A stretch of 64,000 nt of DNA from MH13 sp040219355 (GTDB lineage Bacteria > Pseudomonadota > Alphaproteobacteria > Rhizobiales > MH13): positions 124,001 through 188,000 of the forward strand of contig JAVJSN010000017.1 of NCBI GenBank assembly GCA_040219355.1. Reading direction: 5' to 3'. The notes beneath the pieces were generated by a model that made no database searches, was not told the DNA's origin, and saw only the letters and a program-made list of their open reading frames with translations. Below are positions 34,744 to 43,842 of the stretch, piece after piece. Each line of letters starts with the position of its first letter. Position 1 is the first letter of the stretch. A program made the translations under genes and the position numbers.

Positions 34744-36084
34744 TTAGCCGTTGACGATCGCTTCGATGGCCATGGAGGCATCGCTGAGTGCGGTATCAAC
34801 ATTGTCGCCGTTGAGCACAACCTTTTGCACCAGATCGGAGATCACGTTGGAACCGATGATCTCGCCAGCCTTCTCGTTCGACTGATGCTCGGCACTCTCA
34901 TAGCCGAGATTAAAGCCACCAGCAGCGCTCTCCGCCATCAACTCAACTTCCGGAGCGTACTTCTGGATAATGTCATTGTTCTGGTACATCGGATTGTTGT
35001 TGATCGACTGAAGCACTGGCAACACGTGGCCCGGCGCTGCGTGCAGCTGCTTGATGTAGCCTTCTGGGTCAAACAGGAAGGCAGCAAACTGCTTGGCCGC
35101 GTCAATGTTTTGCGACTGAGCTGGAATGAACACCGAGGGGAAGTCATTGAATGTCCATGGCGCGACGTCGGTGGAAATGCGCGGATAACGCACGCAAGTC
35201 ACATTATCAGCAATGCCGGGGTTCTGGTCACGAACATTGGCCAATACGCGGCCAGTATAGATGCCGGTCGCGGTTGCACCTGACACAAACGCCGTAAGGC
35301 TTTCACCCCAGGAGTAGTTGGTTGCACCGGGAGGGCAGAACTCGCGCATCTCACGATAGAATTCCAACGCGTTGCGAGTGCCTTCATTGTCGATGGCAAC
35401 CTCAAGGTCAGGCGAGAACACTTGGCCGCCTGCCTGGTGGATGAAGCCAATGAAAATCAGCGACGTCATCGAGTTGCGACCATAAGGAAGGGGGGCGCCA
35501 AACAGGCCGCCGGTCTGCATGGCAGAGACCGCAGTTCGCAGTTCGTCCCAAGTTTCTGGAGCGCCGTCGATGCCAGCCTCTTCCATCAGGTCTTTGCGCA
35601 GCCACAACATGTTGGCAGCTGAGTTGCCGATACCAGTGCCGCAATAGTTGCCGTCGGCAGCGCGATAGACGTTGTTCGCGCCGGGGAAGAAGTCGTCCGA
35701 ACCAATGGCTTCGATAACGTCGTTGAACGGCACAAGCAGGTCATTGGCGTAGTAGGACTGTACGGCGAAAGATGGCAGGTGGGTGACGATGTCGGGCACT
35801 TCACCTGACGAGAAGGCAGCTGCCAACTGCGGCGCATAGCCCTCATCGGATGTGGTTTCAAACTCAACCTTGATGCCTGGATTGACTGCTTCGAAATTGG
35901 CAATTTGAAGTTGGTAGGCTTCAACTTGAGCTGGCGCAGCTTGCGGCGACCACCAGCGCAACGTGACGTCACTTTGTGCCCGCGCAATGCTGAAAGGTGT
36001 AGCGGCCAAAGCTGTCGTAGCGGCCAAGCCCTTAAGGGCCATTCTGCGCGAAATACCGTGCGCATTGTTTTTTATTTTAGTCAC
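34744..36084 (-). CDS. ABC solute-binding protein, family 1, Tat-exported
   Basis: 446 aa from a GTG at 36084 that has GGGAG 8 nt upstream; longer frames start in the operator region, and the ATG at 36099 has the purine run only 2 nt away. A twin-arginine signal SRRMALKG (about 11-18) precedes a hydrophobic stretch and ends near IARAQS. The mature part has the family-1 (CUT1) layout: LRWWSPQAAPAQVEAYQLQIANFEA, DIVTHLPSFAVQSYYANDLLVPFND. It is the first gene of the nine-gene operon and has the tandem IclR-type operator directly upstream. Ligand unknown. Confidence 0.9.
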   Translation of the reverse strand: MTKIKNNAHGISRRMALKGLAATTALAATPFSIARAQSDVTLRWWSPQAAPAQVEAYQLQIANFEAVNPGIKVEFETTSDEGYAPQLAAAFSSGEVPDIVTHLPSFAVQSYYANDLLVPFNDVIEAIGSDDFFPGANNVYRAADGNYCGTGIGNSAANMLWLRKDLMEEAGIDGAPETWDELRTAVSAMQTGGLFGAPLPYGRNSMTSLIFIGFIHQAGGQVFSPDLEVAIDNEGTRNALEFYREMREFCPPGATNYSWGESLTAFVSGATATGIYTGRVLANVRDQNPGIADNVTCVRYPRISTDVAPWTFNDFPSVFIPAQSQNIDAAKQFAAFLFDPEGYIKQLHAAPGHVLPVLQSINNNPMYQNNDIIQKYAPEVELMAESAAGGFNLGYESAEHQSNEKAGEIIGSNVISDLVQKVVLNGDNVDTALSDASMAIEAIVNG

Positions 36085-36110
36085 GTTGAAGTCTCCCATT
36101 TCTCCAAAAA

Positions 36111-36144
36111 GTTCACATAGCGAACGCTTGTGCGATAATTCACC
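36111..36144. promoter_or_regulatory. Tandem IclR-type operator (a)
   Basis: GTTCACATAGCGAAC (36111-36125), then after 4 nt GTGCGATAATTCACC (36130-36144). The first matches the 15-bp consensus in 13 of 15 positions; the second matches its reverse complement in 10. It lies between the divergent ABC binding-protein gene and the iclR-type gene, 27 nt from the former. The spacing (19 nt start to start) equals that at five other sites in the window. Confidence 0.75.
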
Positions 36145-36279
36145 GATCTGACGGCGTGTGCAAGTGTTTTTCCGCAATTCTTCGCCTGCCAGTTGCCAAT
36201 CCGGTGTGATAGGCAGACATTTGTACGGAATCGGTCCTTTCTTCAGGGGCCAAGAACGGGTGATAAAAAGCGAGGTTTT

Positions 36280-37173
36280 ATGGCCGGAAAGCCAAAAGAT
36301 AAGGCGACTGGTGCCAGTGTCGGTGCAGTAAAAAGCAAAAGAAAGGCTTCTGATGCGCTCTCTGGACTGATGACGGCTGCTCCTGACGAGATGGATGAGA
36401 ACGGGGAAAACGCGCCCAATTCGCGCGATTACGTCAGTTCTCTTGCCCGTGGCCTGGATGTACTTCGCGCGTTCAATAGAACACGCCGCAAGATGACCTT
36501 GTCAGAAGTCGCCGCAGAGACCGGAAACACCCGTGCTGGCGCGCGTAGAATTCTATTAACATTGGTGCGGGAAGGCTATGCCGTGGCCGATGGGCGGCTA
36601 TTCGACCTCACGCCGCAGGTGCTTGAGCTTGGTTTCTCGGTGCTATCGTCCAAAGGCACGTGGGATATTGCCCGTCCCTTTATTGAGCATCTGTCAGAGG
36701 AAACGCGTGAAAGCGTGTCTGCGGCGATCCTCGATAACTACGACGTTGTGTATGTCAGCGGCACGCAGTTTCACCGCGTCATCAGTGTCGGCATTACAGT
36801 GGGACGTCGTTTTCCCGCCCATGCAACCGCAACAGGTCGCGTTCTTCTGGCTGGTCTGCCCGAAGATAAATGGTTGGGAATGCTACAAAGCATCCCTCTG
36901 ACGCGAATGACCGACCGTACGGTTACGGACCGAGGCGAATTTCGGAAAATTCTAGAAAATGTGCGCGACAAGGGCTGGTCCCTCGTCGATCAGGAGCTGG
37001 AGACCGGATTGATGTCGATCGCTGTGCCGCTTTACCTGTCGTCGGGCGTCATGGCCGGGGCCATCAATATCGGCGTTCCCACCTTGCGAATGACAACCAC
37101 CGAGATGGAAGATTTCATCCTTCCCAAGCTGCAGGAAACGGTCGGTAAAATCACACAAGCTTTGCGGCGCTAA
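36280..37173 (+). CDS. IclR family regulator (PcaR/PcaU/PobR subgroup)
   Basis: 297 aa, starting at an ATG preceded by CGAGG; an upstream in-frame start at 36193 lies in the operator-promoter region. A Lys/Ala-rich N-terminal tail (1-48) leads to the winged helix (YVSSLARGLDVLRAFNR, LSEVAAETGNTRAGARRILLTL, about 51-96). The ligand domain carries YVSGTQFHRVISVGITVGRRFPAHATATGRVLLAG, near 155-190, typical of the protocatechuate/4-hydroxybenzoate group. This subgroup usually activates catabolic operons with an aromatic or keto-acid effector. It is probably the regulator of all six tandem sites. Confidence 0.88.
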   Translation: MAGKPKDKATGASVGAVKSKRKASDALSGLMTAAPDEMDENGENAPNSRDYVSSLARGLDVLRAFNRTRRKMTLSEVAAETGNTRAGARRILLTLVREGYAVADGRLFDLTPQVLELGFSVLSSKGTWDIARPFIEHLSEETRESVSAAILDNYDVVYVSGTQFHRVISVGITVGRRFPAHATATGRVLLAGLPEDKWLGMLQSIPLTRMTDRTVTDRGEFRKILENVRDKGWSLVDQELETGLMSIAVPLYLSSGVMAGAINIGVPTLRMTTTEMEDFILPKLQETVGKITQALRR

Positions 37174-37175
37174 CG

Positions 37176-38303
37176 TTAAGCTGCAAAGCGGTTCGGCGAA
37201 AAGCGCCCAACATCCATGGCAGGCTGTTGGCCAAGCGCGATTGATGCCGCGGCCCGTCCGACCAACGGCCCAAGCGTGTAACCAGCATCCCCAGGTATTG
37301 CCATGATGATCCGCTCCACACCGGGCAAACGGCCTATCACCGAAGCACCGTCCGTCGTGGTGTTCATGCCCGCCCAAGTGCGAATGATGCGTAACGCAGC
37401 GATACCAGGCACAAGTTTGGCGGCCAGCGCTACATTGCCCATCAGTGAGGTCGATCGCACGGCAGGAGGCGTGACGTCGCCACGGCTTTGTGCGGGCCAA
37501 CCTCCACCGATTACGATCTGACCAGACCCGAACTGCTTCAGTGTGATCGAGCGTTCGGCATGCTGCACAAGATGATGAATGGCTGGTGCGCCAGATTCGG
37601 TGATGTTCATGTGCAGCGGTTCTGCCTGGCTTGGGATGGAAATCCCGAACGGCGCGACCAGATTGCCAGCCCCCCAAGCGGCTGCGACTATCACCTGCTC
37701 GGCACCGAAAAAACCATCTGACGTAAAGGCCGAGATGTCGCTTGGGCCGACATCCAGCCGTGTCACATGTGTGCGACGACGCACGACGCCGAGCCGTTCG
37801 GCCAACGCCCGCAGCTTGGCATTGGCAATCAGTGGATTGAGCTTGCCCTCATCCCTGCAGAGTTCGGCGCCAACGATCTGGGATCCGAGCCAAGGTGCTA
37901 TTTTATCCAGGGCTGAACGGTCCAGAATGTCCACCGCCAAGCCTTTGGCTGCCTCACGTTTGGCCTTGGCTTCAAGAAAGGCCAGCTGGTCGGCGCTCTC
38001 GGCCAGCATAAGCCCGCCTTTGCGCACCAGATCTATTCCCCCTAGCTGCTGGTCAAGACGGGCCCATTCTTCAGCGGCCTCACGGTAAAACGGCAGCGAA
38101 GCTTCGACATTGGCCACTTGGTCAGGATAAAGCCGCATGAACCTGCTTTGCATTTGCACATGCAGTGACCCTGCATTCGCATCTGACCCAGCGTTGGTTC
38201 CTGCATCCAGTATTGTGACCCGCGCGCCTTGTTCGGCCAAGGCAATGGCGGCGATGGTGCCCGTTACCCCGCCGCCAACGACAAGCGCATCAGTCGCCGT
38301 CAT
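37176..38303 (-). CDS. DAO-family FAD oxidoreductase (hydroxyproline/opine dehydrogenase beta-like)
   Basis: 375 aa. GGGVTGTIAAIALAEQG (about 10-26) with the following Asp (ILDAG), ANAGSLHVQMQ (FAD-binding/substrate stretch), and the C-terminal TWAGMNTTTDGASVIGRLPGVERIIMAIPGDAGYTLGPLVG are typical of the glycine-oxidase/HcnC/OoxB/hydroxyproline dehydrogenase beta group. It overlaps by 14 nt with the fused ferredoxin-alpha subunit gene, with which it would form one complex. It oxidises a secondary or primary amine next to a carboxylate to an imine. It shares its layout with the paralogue at 45599. Confidence 0.85.
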   Translation of the reverse strand: MTATDALVVGGGVTGTIAAIALAEQGARVTILDAGTNAGSDANAGSLHVQMQSRFMRLYPDQVANVEASLPFYREAAEEWARLDQQLGGIDLVRKGGLMLAESADQLAFLEAKAKREAAKGLAVDILDRSALDKIAPWLGSQIVGAELCRDEGKLNPLIANAKLRALAERLGVVRRRTHVTRLDVGPSDISAFTSDGFFGAEQVIVAAAWGAGNLVAPFGISIPSQAEPLHMNITESGAPAIHHLVQHAERSITLKQFGSGQIVIGGGWPAQSRGDVTPPAVRSTSLMGNVALAAKLVPGIAALRIIRTWAGMNTTTDGASVIGRLPGVERIIMAIPGDAGYTLGPLVGRAAASIALGQQPAMDVGRFSPNRFAA

Positions 38304-39966
38304 CGGCTTCCTCGCCTATCGCTTCCTGCGCCGCCAAAATGGCTGAAATGGCAACTGGTTTGATCGGCACGCGTGGCGCAAAGAAACTGAGATCTTCAAT
38401 CGGCTTGCCTATGGCACCTGAAATCATGCGCGCAGCAACCGGGCCGCAATAGCGACCCTGGCAACGGCCCATGCCAATGCGGGTCGCACGCTTCAGCGTG
38501 CCCACATGGCCGGGCGCCGTTGAAAGCCCAGTGCGAACATCGCCAAGCGTCAACTCTTCACAGCGGCAGATCGTCGTCTCGTCTGGCAAAGATGCCGTGT
38601 CGCGCGGTGCAATATCATAAAGCTTCCAAAGCTTGCTTTGGAATGTGCGATGCTTGGTGAGCGTCTGCAGCTTTTCTGCCAGGCCTTCGCCGCTTCCGTG
38701 ACCTGTCGCCACCGCAGCCCAGGCACCAGCAATCTCGCCTTCAATACGCGCTGCTGGTGCGCCACCAAGACCGGTGCAATCGCCAATTGCGTAGAGTCCG
38801 GAGACGCTGGTCTCCATACGCTCACTTTTCTGGCAGCGCAGGTGTCCCATCGTCTCATCATAGTGCATCTGCGCGCCCAGAAGACGAAGGATTTCATTCT
38901 GCGGCTCAAAGCCTGCGTTCATGCAAAGCGCATCGACCTGTACCGTGTCTTCGCGGCCTGAACGGTTGCGGAATGTTGCTGTGAGCCCATCCTGGACTTT
39001 CGCAATGGCTATTAGCTCCGCACCATTATGAACCTTGATGCCGTGCTGGCGCAGGCCAGCCAGCATGCCAAGGCCTTGGGCCGTCAGTTTGGGGTCAGCC
39101 ATTGCCATCGCCAGCGCCGTGAGCGGTTTGGCGCTGGCAGATGGCGCCCGCTCGGCGAGATAGACGATCTCAGCTCCACCCTTGGCCAATTCCAGGGCCA
39201 CTTGAACATTCAAAGGGCCTGACCCGCAGACCGCGACGCGCTTGCCAGGCAATGTCTGATAGCTGCGCCAAAGTGTTTGCGCGGCGCCGGTCGTCATAAC
39301 ACCCGGCAGTGTCCAGCCTGGCACGGTGACGGGACGCTCATAGGCGCCAGTCGCAATAATGGCCGTCTTGGGCTTTGCGATGACGGGGATTCCTTCACGC
39401 TGGCCAAGAAACATCAGACCATCGAACGCGCCCCAAAGCTCCACGCCCGCAATGAGTTGGGCGCCGGCGGCTTTCGCCTTACTCACCAGGCGTGCGCCAT
39501 CGCCCTGCTGCTGATCGAGGACCGAGCCATTGGCGGCCTGTTTGTAGTATTGGCCACCTGCGACTTTGCGCTCATCGAGCACCACAACGGATGCACCTGC
39601 ATTGGCTGCGGCAATGGCTGCCGACAATCCGCCAGCCCCGCCACCGACAATCAACACGTCCGGTGAGAGGTGCAGCGGCTCTTTGGACTCGGTTCCAGCA
39701 GACGCGCCAAATTCTGGCAAGGCCACTTGGCGGGAAACGCTCATGCCCTCCTGGACCGGTGTCATACAGGCACGCTGGTTGGGGATGCCATCAACGCTAA
39801 CCAAACAATCTTGGCAAACGCCCATGCCGCAAAAGATGCCACGCTCATCATCTTTGGCAGTCTTTCGGAAGGCGCGAACGCCTGCCTGCGTCAGCGCGGC
39901 GGCCAAACTCTGACCGTCTTGCGTGACGATCTCTTGTCCGTCGAAGTGAAAGGTTTTCTTACTCAT
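38290..39966 (-). CDS. Fused ferredoxin-domain and FAD/NAD oxidoreductase (HcnA-HcnB-like alpha subunit)
   Basis: 558 aa. Residues 1-90: plant-type [2Fe-2S] domain with Cys46, Cys51, Cys54 and Cys67. From about 100: pyridine-nucleotide-disulfide-type FAD domain with GGGAGG (108-113) and a second dinucleotide motif near VAVCGSGPLNVQVALEL. The C-terminus carries TTICRCEE...GRCQGRYCGP, a BFD-like [2Fe-2S] site. In the related D-hydroxyproline dehydrogenase and octopine/nopaline oxidases the gamma (ferredoxin-like) and alpha parts are separate genes; here they are one protein. It starts 8 nt after the preceding gene with no ribosome site, so translational coupling is likely. Confidence 0.87.
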   Translation of the reverse strand: MSKKTFHFDGQEIVTQDGQSLAAALTQAGVRAFRKTAKDDERGIFCGMGVCQDCLVSVDGIPNQRACMTPVQEGMSVSRQVALPEFGASAGTESKEPLHLSPDVLIVGGGAGGLSAAIAAANAGASVVVLDERKVAGGQYYKQAANGSVLDQQQGDGARLVSKAKAAGAQLIAGVELWGAFDGLMFLGQREGIPVIAKPKTAIIATGAYERPVTVPGWTLPGVMTTGAAQTLWRSYQTLPGKRVAVCGSGPLNVQVALELAKGGAEIVYLAERAPSASAKPLTALAMAMADPKLTAQGLGMLAGLRQHGIKVHNGAELIAIAKVQDGLTATFRNRSGREDTVQVDALCMNAGFEPQNEILRLLGAQMHYDETMGHLRCQKSERMETSVSGLYAIGDCTGLGGAPAARIEGEIAGAWAAVATGHGSGEGLAEKLQTLTKHRTFQSKLWKLYDIAPRDTASLPDETTICRCEELTLGDVRTGLSTAPGHVGTLKRATRIGMGRCQGRYCGPVAARMISGAIGKPIEDLSFFAPRVPIKPVAISAILAAQEAIGEEADDGD

Positions 39967-39973
39967 CAGGAGG

Positions 39974-40918
39974 CTAGTCCCGCATCAGCTTGTTGCGAAC
40001 TGCGACAAGCTGCGCCACCGCGCTTGAACGCCATTGGGCTCGGTCAGCCAGGGCGTCGGCTGGTAGAATATTTCGCCGTTGTGTTGCAACTTTGGAGACA
40101 AGCTCGTCGTTCCAATCCACCGTCTCGCCGCGGGCTTCTCCCATGCGCTTGTAGGCAGGGCCCATACGGTCAGCGTGAGCTTTTATGCCGCCTGGCGTGT
40201 TGAGTTCCGCGGTTTCAAACGGGCCAGAAAGCGCCCAGCGTGGGCCAAGGCCGATGCGCATAATTGCCTCAATCCCAGCAACATCGGTAACGCCCTCATC
40301 GACCAGTCGATAGGCCTCACGCAGCACCGCGCCTTGCAGTCGGTTCAGCACGAAACCTTCGATCTCATGGTTCAGTTGAACGGCCTCAAATCCTACAGCG
40401 CCAAAAAGGCGCGCCGCGCTTTTGGTTGCAGCAGGATCAGTGCCTGGCGCGGGCACTAGCTCAATGACGCGCAGCACGGCTGGTGGATTGACCGGATGCG
40501 CAACAAGGCAGCGTCGTTGCTGAGCGCGGTCTGGCAAGATCTGCGAGACCGTGATCGCGGACGACGCTGTCGCCAGGATTGTGTTCTCGCCCGCCAGGGC
40601 CAACAGATCTGCGAAGATGGCTTGCTTGATCTCAAGGTTTTCTGGCCCGCACTCAAGAACAAGATCAGAACATTTGAGCTGCGCCCCTGGGTGCGCCACG
40701 ACGTTTACCTGGCCTGCACCGCCGCGTGAAAGACCGGCTGTTTGGATGGCCTCTTGCTGCACAGTCAAGCCAGTATCCACCGCATGACGGCGCATTTCAT
40801 CAGGGTCGGCGAGGGTCACATGTGCGCCCGCATCAGCAAACACTGCGGCAAAAGATACGCCGATGGAGCCTGCGCCGAGGATCGTGATCATGGGTGAATT
40901 TGGCGATTTGTCTTGCAT
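39974..40918 (-). CDS. 3-hydroxyacyl-CoA dehydrogenase-like (lambda-crystallin/gulonate dehydrogenase group)
   Basis: About 314 aa. Rossmann motif LGAGSIGVSFAAVFADAG, DP (cofactor Asp), ASSAITVSQILPDRAQQRRCLVAHPVNPP (catalytic His region) and ELVPAPGT, then EGFVLNRLQGAVLREAYRLVDEG in the helical domain. This resembles the lambda-crystallin/L-gulonate 3-dehydrogenase/carnitine dehydrogenase type rather than FadB. The start may be ATG 40918 (possibly leaderless; it lies 2 nt from the operator) or ATG 40891; neither has a ribosome site, and 40891 leaves a short leader. First gene of the unit with the two flavoprotein genes, under operator (b). Confidence 0.85.
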   Translation of the reverse strand: MQDKSPNSPMITILGAGSIGVSFAAVFADAGAHVTLADPDEMRRHAVDTGLTVQQEAIQTAGLSRGGAGQVNVVAHPGAQLKCSDLVLECGPENLEIKQAIFADLLALAGENTILATASSAITVSQILPDRAQQRRCLVAHPVNPPAVLRVIELVPAPGTDPAATKSAARLFGAVGFEAVQLNHEIEGFVLNRLQGAVLREAYRLVDEGVTDVAGIEAIMRIGLGPRWALSGPFETAELNTPGGIKAHADRMGPAYKRMGEARGETVDWNDELVSKVATQRRNILPADALADRAQWRSSAVAQLVAVRNKLMRD

Positions 40919-40920
40919 GA

Positions 40921-40954
40921 GTTCACATAACGCACAAGTGTGCGGGAGAGGCAA
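40921..40954. promoter_or_regulatory. Tandem IclR-type operator (b)
   Basis: GTTCACATAACGCAC (40921-40935) is the exact consensus; after AAGT comes the half-site GTGCG (40940-40944) within the second 15-mer window. It lies between the divergent hydroxyacyl-dehydrogenase-like and SDR genes, immediately upstream of the former's possible ATG. Confidence 0.7.
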
Positions 40955-41014
40955 TCGAGAATCGAGCCCAAACTGGGATCCAAAATATCGACATCAGTGT
41001 TGGAGGGTTTTGAC

Positions 41015-41773
41015 GTGGAAAACAATCACGCGCTTGAAGGGCGTTGCGCTGTCGTCACCGGCGCGGCAGGAGGGCTCGGGCGCGCGATTGCTGAACGCCT
41101 GGATCAGGCAGGAGCAAGGATCATCGCGGTGGACCTGCCCAGTATGGTGGGTGATCTGCCCAAAGCCTGGCAGGGCGTCGGGATTGATTTGGCAAGCGAC
41201 GAGGCAGATGCGGTGCTTTCGGCTTTGGCATCGCACCTCGGCGCAGTTGATATCGTTGTTGCCAATGCCGGCCTGGTTCCACCTTGGCGCGGTATAGACG
41301 CTTTAGATCGGGCAGAATGGGATCGCGTTATGCGCGTCAATGTTTGGGGCGTGGCGGCGACGATCGGCGCTTTCGCCGATGCATTGGAGGCTTCCTGCCA
41401 TGGGTCGGTTGTTACGATGGCCTCGATCAACGGTTACAAAGCACACCCTCAGCAAGTGCTTTACACCGCCTCAAAACATGCGGTGATTGGAGTAATGCGT
41501 GCAGCAGCCCTCAATCTTGGACCGCGCAACATACGCGTCAATGCCTTAGCACCGGGGCCCATCGCAACTGAGGCTTTGATGGGTAGGGTCGCGGCGCGCC
41601 ATCAGGAAGGTGGACCATCACCAAATGAAGCGTTGCAAGCCTTGGCCAGTGAGTCGGCTTTGGGCCGCCTCGCCACGCCAAGAGACGTGGCGAATGCGGC
41701 CCATTTTTTGGCGTCGGACGCCTCGGGGGGAATGACGGGGGTCGTTTTGCCGGTTGAAGCAGGTTTGACGTAG
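41015..41773 (+). CDS. Short-chain dehydrogenase/reductase
   Basis: 252 aa from a GTG at 41015 that has GGAGG 8 nt upstream; the open frame runs further, through the operator. Classical SDR: VTGAAGGLGRAIAERLDQAG (about 13-32), VVANAGLVPPW (NAG), SINGYKAHPQQVLYTASKHAVIGV (Tyr and Lys of YxxxK) and ALAPGPIATE. Divergent from the hydroxyacyl-dehydrogenase-like gene and convergent with the isomerase-like gene. Confidence 0.88.
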   Translation: MENNHALEGRCAVVTGAAGGLGRAIAERLDQAGARIIAVDLPSMVGDLPKAWQGVGIDLASDEADAVLSALASHLGAVDIVVANAGLVPPWRGIDALDRAEWDRVMRVNVWGVAATIGAFADALEASCHGSVVTMASINGYKAHPQQVLYTASKHAVIGVMRAAALNLGPRNIRVNALAPGPIATEALMGRVAARHQEGGPSPNEALQALASESALGRLATPRDVANAAHFLASDASGGMTGVVLPVEAGLT

Positions 41774-41782
41774 GGGTGCAGC

Positions 41783-42622
41783 TTAGCCGCGTGCGGCCCA
41801 TCCACTGGCAGCCAAAATGTCGTGGCTAGCTTTGATGTCGCCATCAGGATCAGCGCCTTCGGCTAACGCATCGGTGATGATCTCCAGCACCGTCACGCCG
41901 GTGTAGCCGATGTCGTTTAGCGCTTTGGCAGCAGGGCCGGGCTCAACGATACCAGTACCAAGCTTTGCGTGTTTGAAATCATCATAGCCTGAGTCGGAGA
42001 TATGAACATTCTTTACCAGGTCGCCCAGCATGCGGATCGCTTCGGCCGGGTCTTCCTTGATGAAAGCGCTGTTGCAGACATCGAAGTTCACACCGACCTC
42101 CGGCCCGATCAGTGCAGCAGTATCGACCATATCTTTGGCGGTCGGCAGATAGGTGAAGGGCACGTTTTCTAGAAGCAGCTGAACGCCAGTGCCTTTTGCA
42201 TAAGCCACCAGTTCCTTCATGCCTTCAACGAACCAATCCAACATCCATTGGTGTGGAGGGTTGATCAGGCTGTTCACTGGACCAGGAATGGCCACTACAT
42301 AGGGGCACTCCAACTCGGCTGAAAAATCGATGGCTTCTTTGTAGCGGTCCAACGTGTAGGCACGCATCAGCCGGTCGACGCCATTCGGATTGTTGTCCAG
42401 CAGTGGATAACAGAAGCTGCTGACATGGCCGCCTTCGCCATTGAGCCATGCCTTATACTCTTTGCGATCCTTCACCGTCAGCTCACGTGGCCAACAATGG
42501 GGCGGAAAGATCATCAACTCATAGGTGTCATAGCCGAGCGATTTCAGATGCTTCAGCGCATCCAAGCCGCCATGTGAGTAAAGGAAGGGGAAGGTGCTGG
42601 CGGCGACTCTAAGCTGCGACAT
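41783..42622 (-). CDS. Sugar phosphate isomerase/epimerase-like (xylose isomerase-type TIM barrel)
   Basis: 279 aa. AP-endonuclease-2-type barrel: YELMIFPPHCWPREL, LLLENVPFTYLPTAKDM, GVNFDVCNSAFIKEDPAEAI and KNVHISDSGYD contribute metal-binding Glu/His/Asp typical of the family. It could be an isomerase, epimerase, dehydratase or dehydroshikimate-dehydratase-like enzyme. Convergent with the SDR gene (9 nt). Its promoter faces the Old Yellow Enzyme gene across operator (c). Confidence 0.8.
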   Translation of the reverse strand: MSQLRVAASTFPFLYSHGGLDALKHLKSLGYDTYELMIFPPHCWPRELTVKDRKEYKAWLNGEGGHVSSFCYPLLDNNPNGVDRLMRAYTLDRYKEAIDFSAELECPYVVAIPGPVNSLINPPHQWMLDWFVEGMKELVAYAKGTGVQLLLENVPFTYLPTAKDMVDTAALIGPEVGVNFDVCNSAFIKEDPAEAIRMLGDLVKNVHISDSGYDDFKHAKLGTGIVEPGPAAKALNDIGYTGVTVLEIITDALAEGADPDGDIKASHDILAASGWAARG

Positions 42623-42659
42623 AGACGGACCTTTCTGCTTGTCTGCATTTCCGCGCCAT

Positions 42660-42693
42660 GTTCAAATAGCGCACACAAGTTACTATAACGCAC
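42660..42693. promoter_or_regulatory. Tandem IclR-type operator (c)
   Basis: GTTCAAATAGCGCAC (42660-42674), 4-nt spacer ACAA, GTTACTATAACGCAC (42679-42693). Matches to consensus are 13 and 12 of 15. It lies between the divergent isomerase-like gene and the Old Yellow Enzyme-SDR operon. Confidence 0.75.
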
Positions 42694-42739
42694 GATTGGC
42701 ATCGATCAATCGCATTTTCCAATAGGTCCAAGGTCCTTC

Positions 42740-43840
42740 ATGTCCGCTCAATTGTTCTCTCCGCTGCAACTGGGCGGTATCACCCTGCCCAATCGCATTG
42801 TCGTATCCCCAATGTGTCAATACGCGGCCACCAATGGCGTGCCCGGCCAATGGCATTTGGCGCATCTTGGCCAGTTTGCGATGTCGGGCCCTGGCACTAT
42901 TTTCGTCGAGGCGACTGGGGTTGAGCCGAATGGGCGGATCACGCCGGGTTGCACCGGTCTGTACGACGACGCGTGTGAGGAAGCCTTCTCCACCATCGTT
43001 GCTTTCATGAAGTCGATTGCCGATGTGCGTGTTGGCATTCAACTCAGCCATTCTGGACGCAAGGGCAGCACGGTAGCACCCTGGGAAGGTGGCGGATTGA
43101 TTGAAGGTGAGGGTGCGTGGGTCACAGATGCGCCATCCGCCGTGCCCTACCTTCCAGGATGGCCAGAGCCGCGTGCTATGGATAAAGCAGCGCTGGAACG
43201 CATCCGCGATGCTTTTGTCGACTCAACGCGACGCGCGGACCGCGCAGGGTTTGATCTGGTCGAGCTGCATGCTGCTCATGGGTACCTGTTGCATGAGTTT
43301 CTCTCGCCGATCACCAACACACGCCAGGATCAGTATGGCGGCTCGTTGGAAAACCGCATGCGCTATCCTTTGGAGGTTTTCAAAGCCGTGCGCGCAGCGT
43401 TCCCGGCAGACAAACCGGTGATTGTACGATTGACGGCCACAGACTGGATTGAGGGCGGATGGGACGTGGAAAGTTCAATCGCTTTCTCAATGGCCCTAAA
43501 AGACGCCGGTTGCGAGATGATCGACGTAACATCGGGTGGCCTCGATCAACGGCAGAAAATCACCACCGGGCCAGGCTATCAGGTTGGATTTGCTGAGACC
43601 ATTCGGCGCGAGGCAGACATTGCTGTAATGGCGGTCGGACAGATCACCGATCCAGTTCAGGCTGAAACGATCATTGCCACAGGCCAGGCCGACTTGGTGG
43701 CACTGGCTCGTGGCATGTTGTGGGACCCGCGCTGGACTTGGAAGGCCGCGGTGGCACTGGGCGCTGAGATTGCGCTGCCCGCACCCTATTCACGCTGCAA
43801 CCCGGCGCTTGCCGCAACGCCTTTTGTTAAACGGAGCTAG
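42740..43840 (+). CDS. NADH:flavin oxidoreductase (Old Yellow Enzyme family, YqjM-like)
   Basis: 366 aa FMN barrel. VVSPMCQYAATNG (the YqjM-type Cys), HLAHLGQFAMSGPG, GIQLSHSGRKGS (FMN and substrate His), and FDLVELHAAHGYLLHEFLSPITNTRQDQYGGSLENRMRYPLEV. It reduces C=C bonds of enoates/enones, or acts as a dienoyl- or imine-type reductase. Followed after 2 nt by an SDR gene, and under operator (c). Confidence 0.92.
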   Translation: MSAQLFSPLQLGGITLPNRIVVSPMCQYAATNGVPGQWHLAHLGQFAMSGPGTIFVEATGVEPNGRITPGCTGLYDDACEEAFSTIVAFMKSIADVRVGIQLSHSGRKGSTVAPWEGGGLIEGEGAWVTDAPSAVPYLPGWPEPRAMDKAALERIRDAFVDSTRRADRAGFDLVELHAAHGYLLHEFLSPITNTRQDQYGGSLENRMRYPLEVFKAVRAAFPADKPVIVRLTATDWIEGGWDVESSIAFSMALKDAGCEMIDVTSGGLDQRQKITTGPGYQVGFAETIRREADIAVMAVGQITDPVQAETIIATGQADLVALARGMLWDPRWTWKAAVALGAEIALPAPYSRCNPALAATPFVKRS

Positions 43841-43842
43841 TG

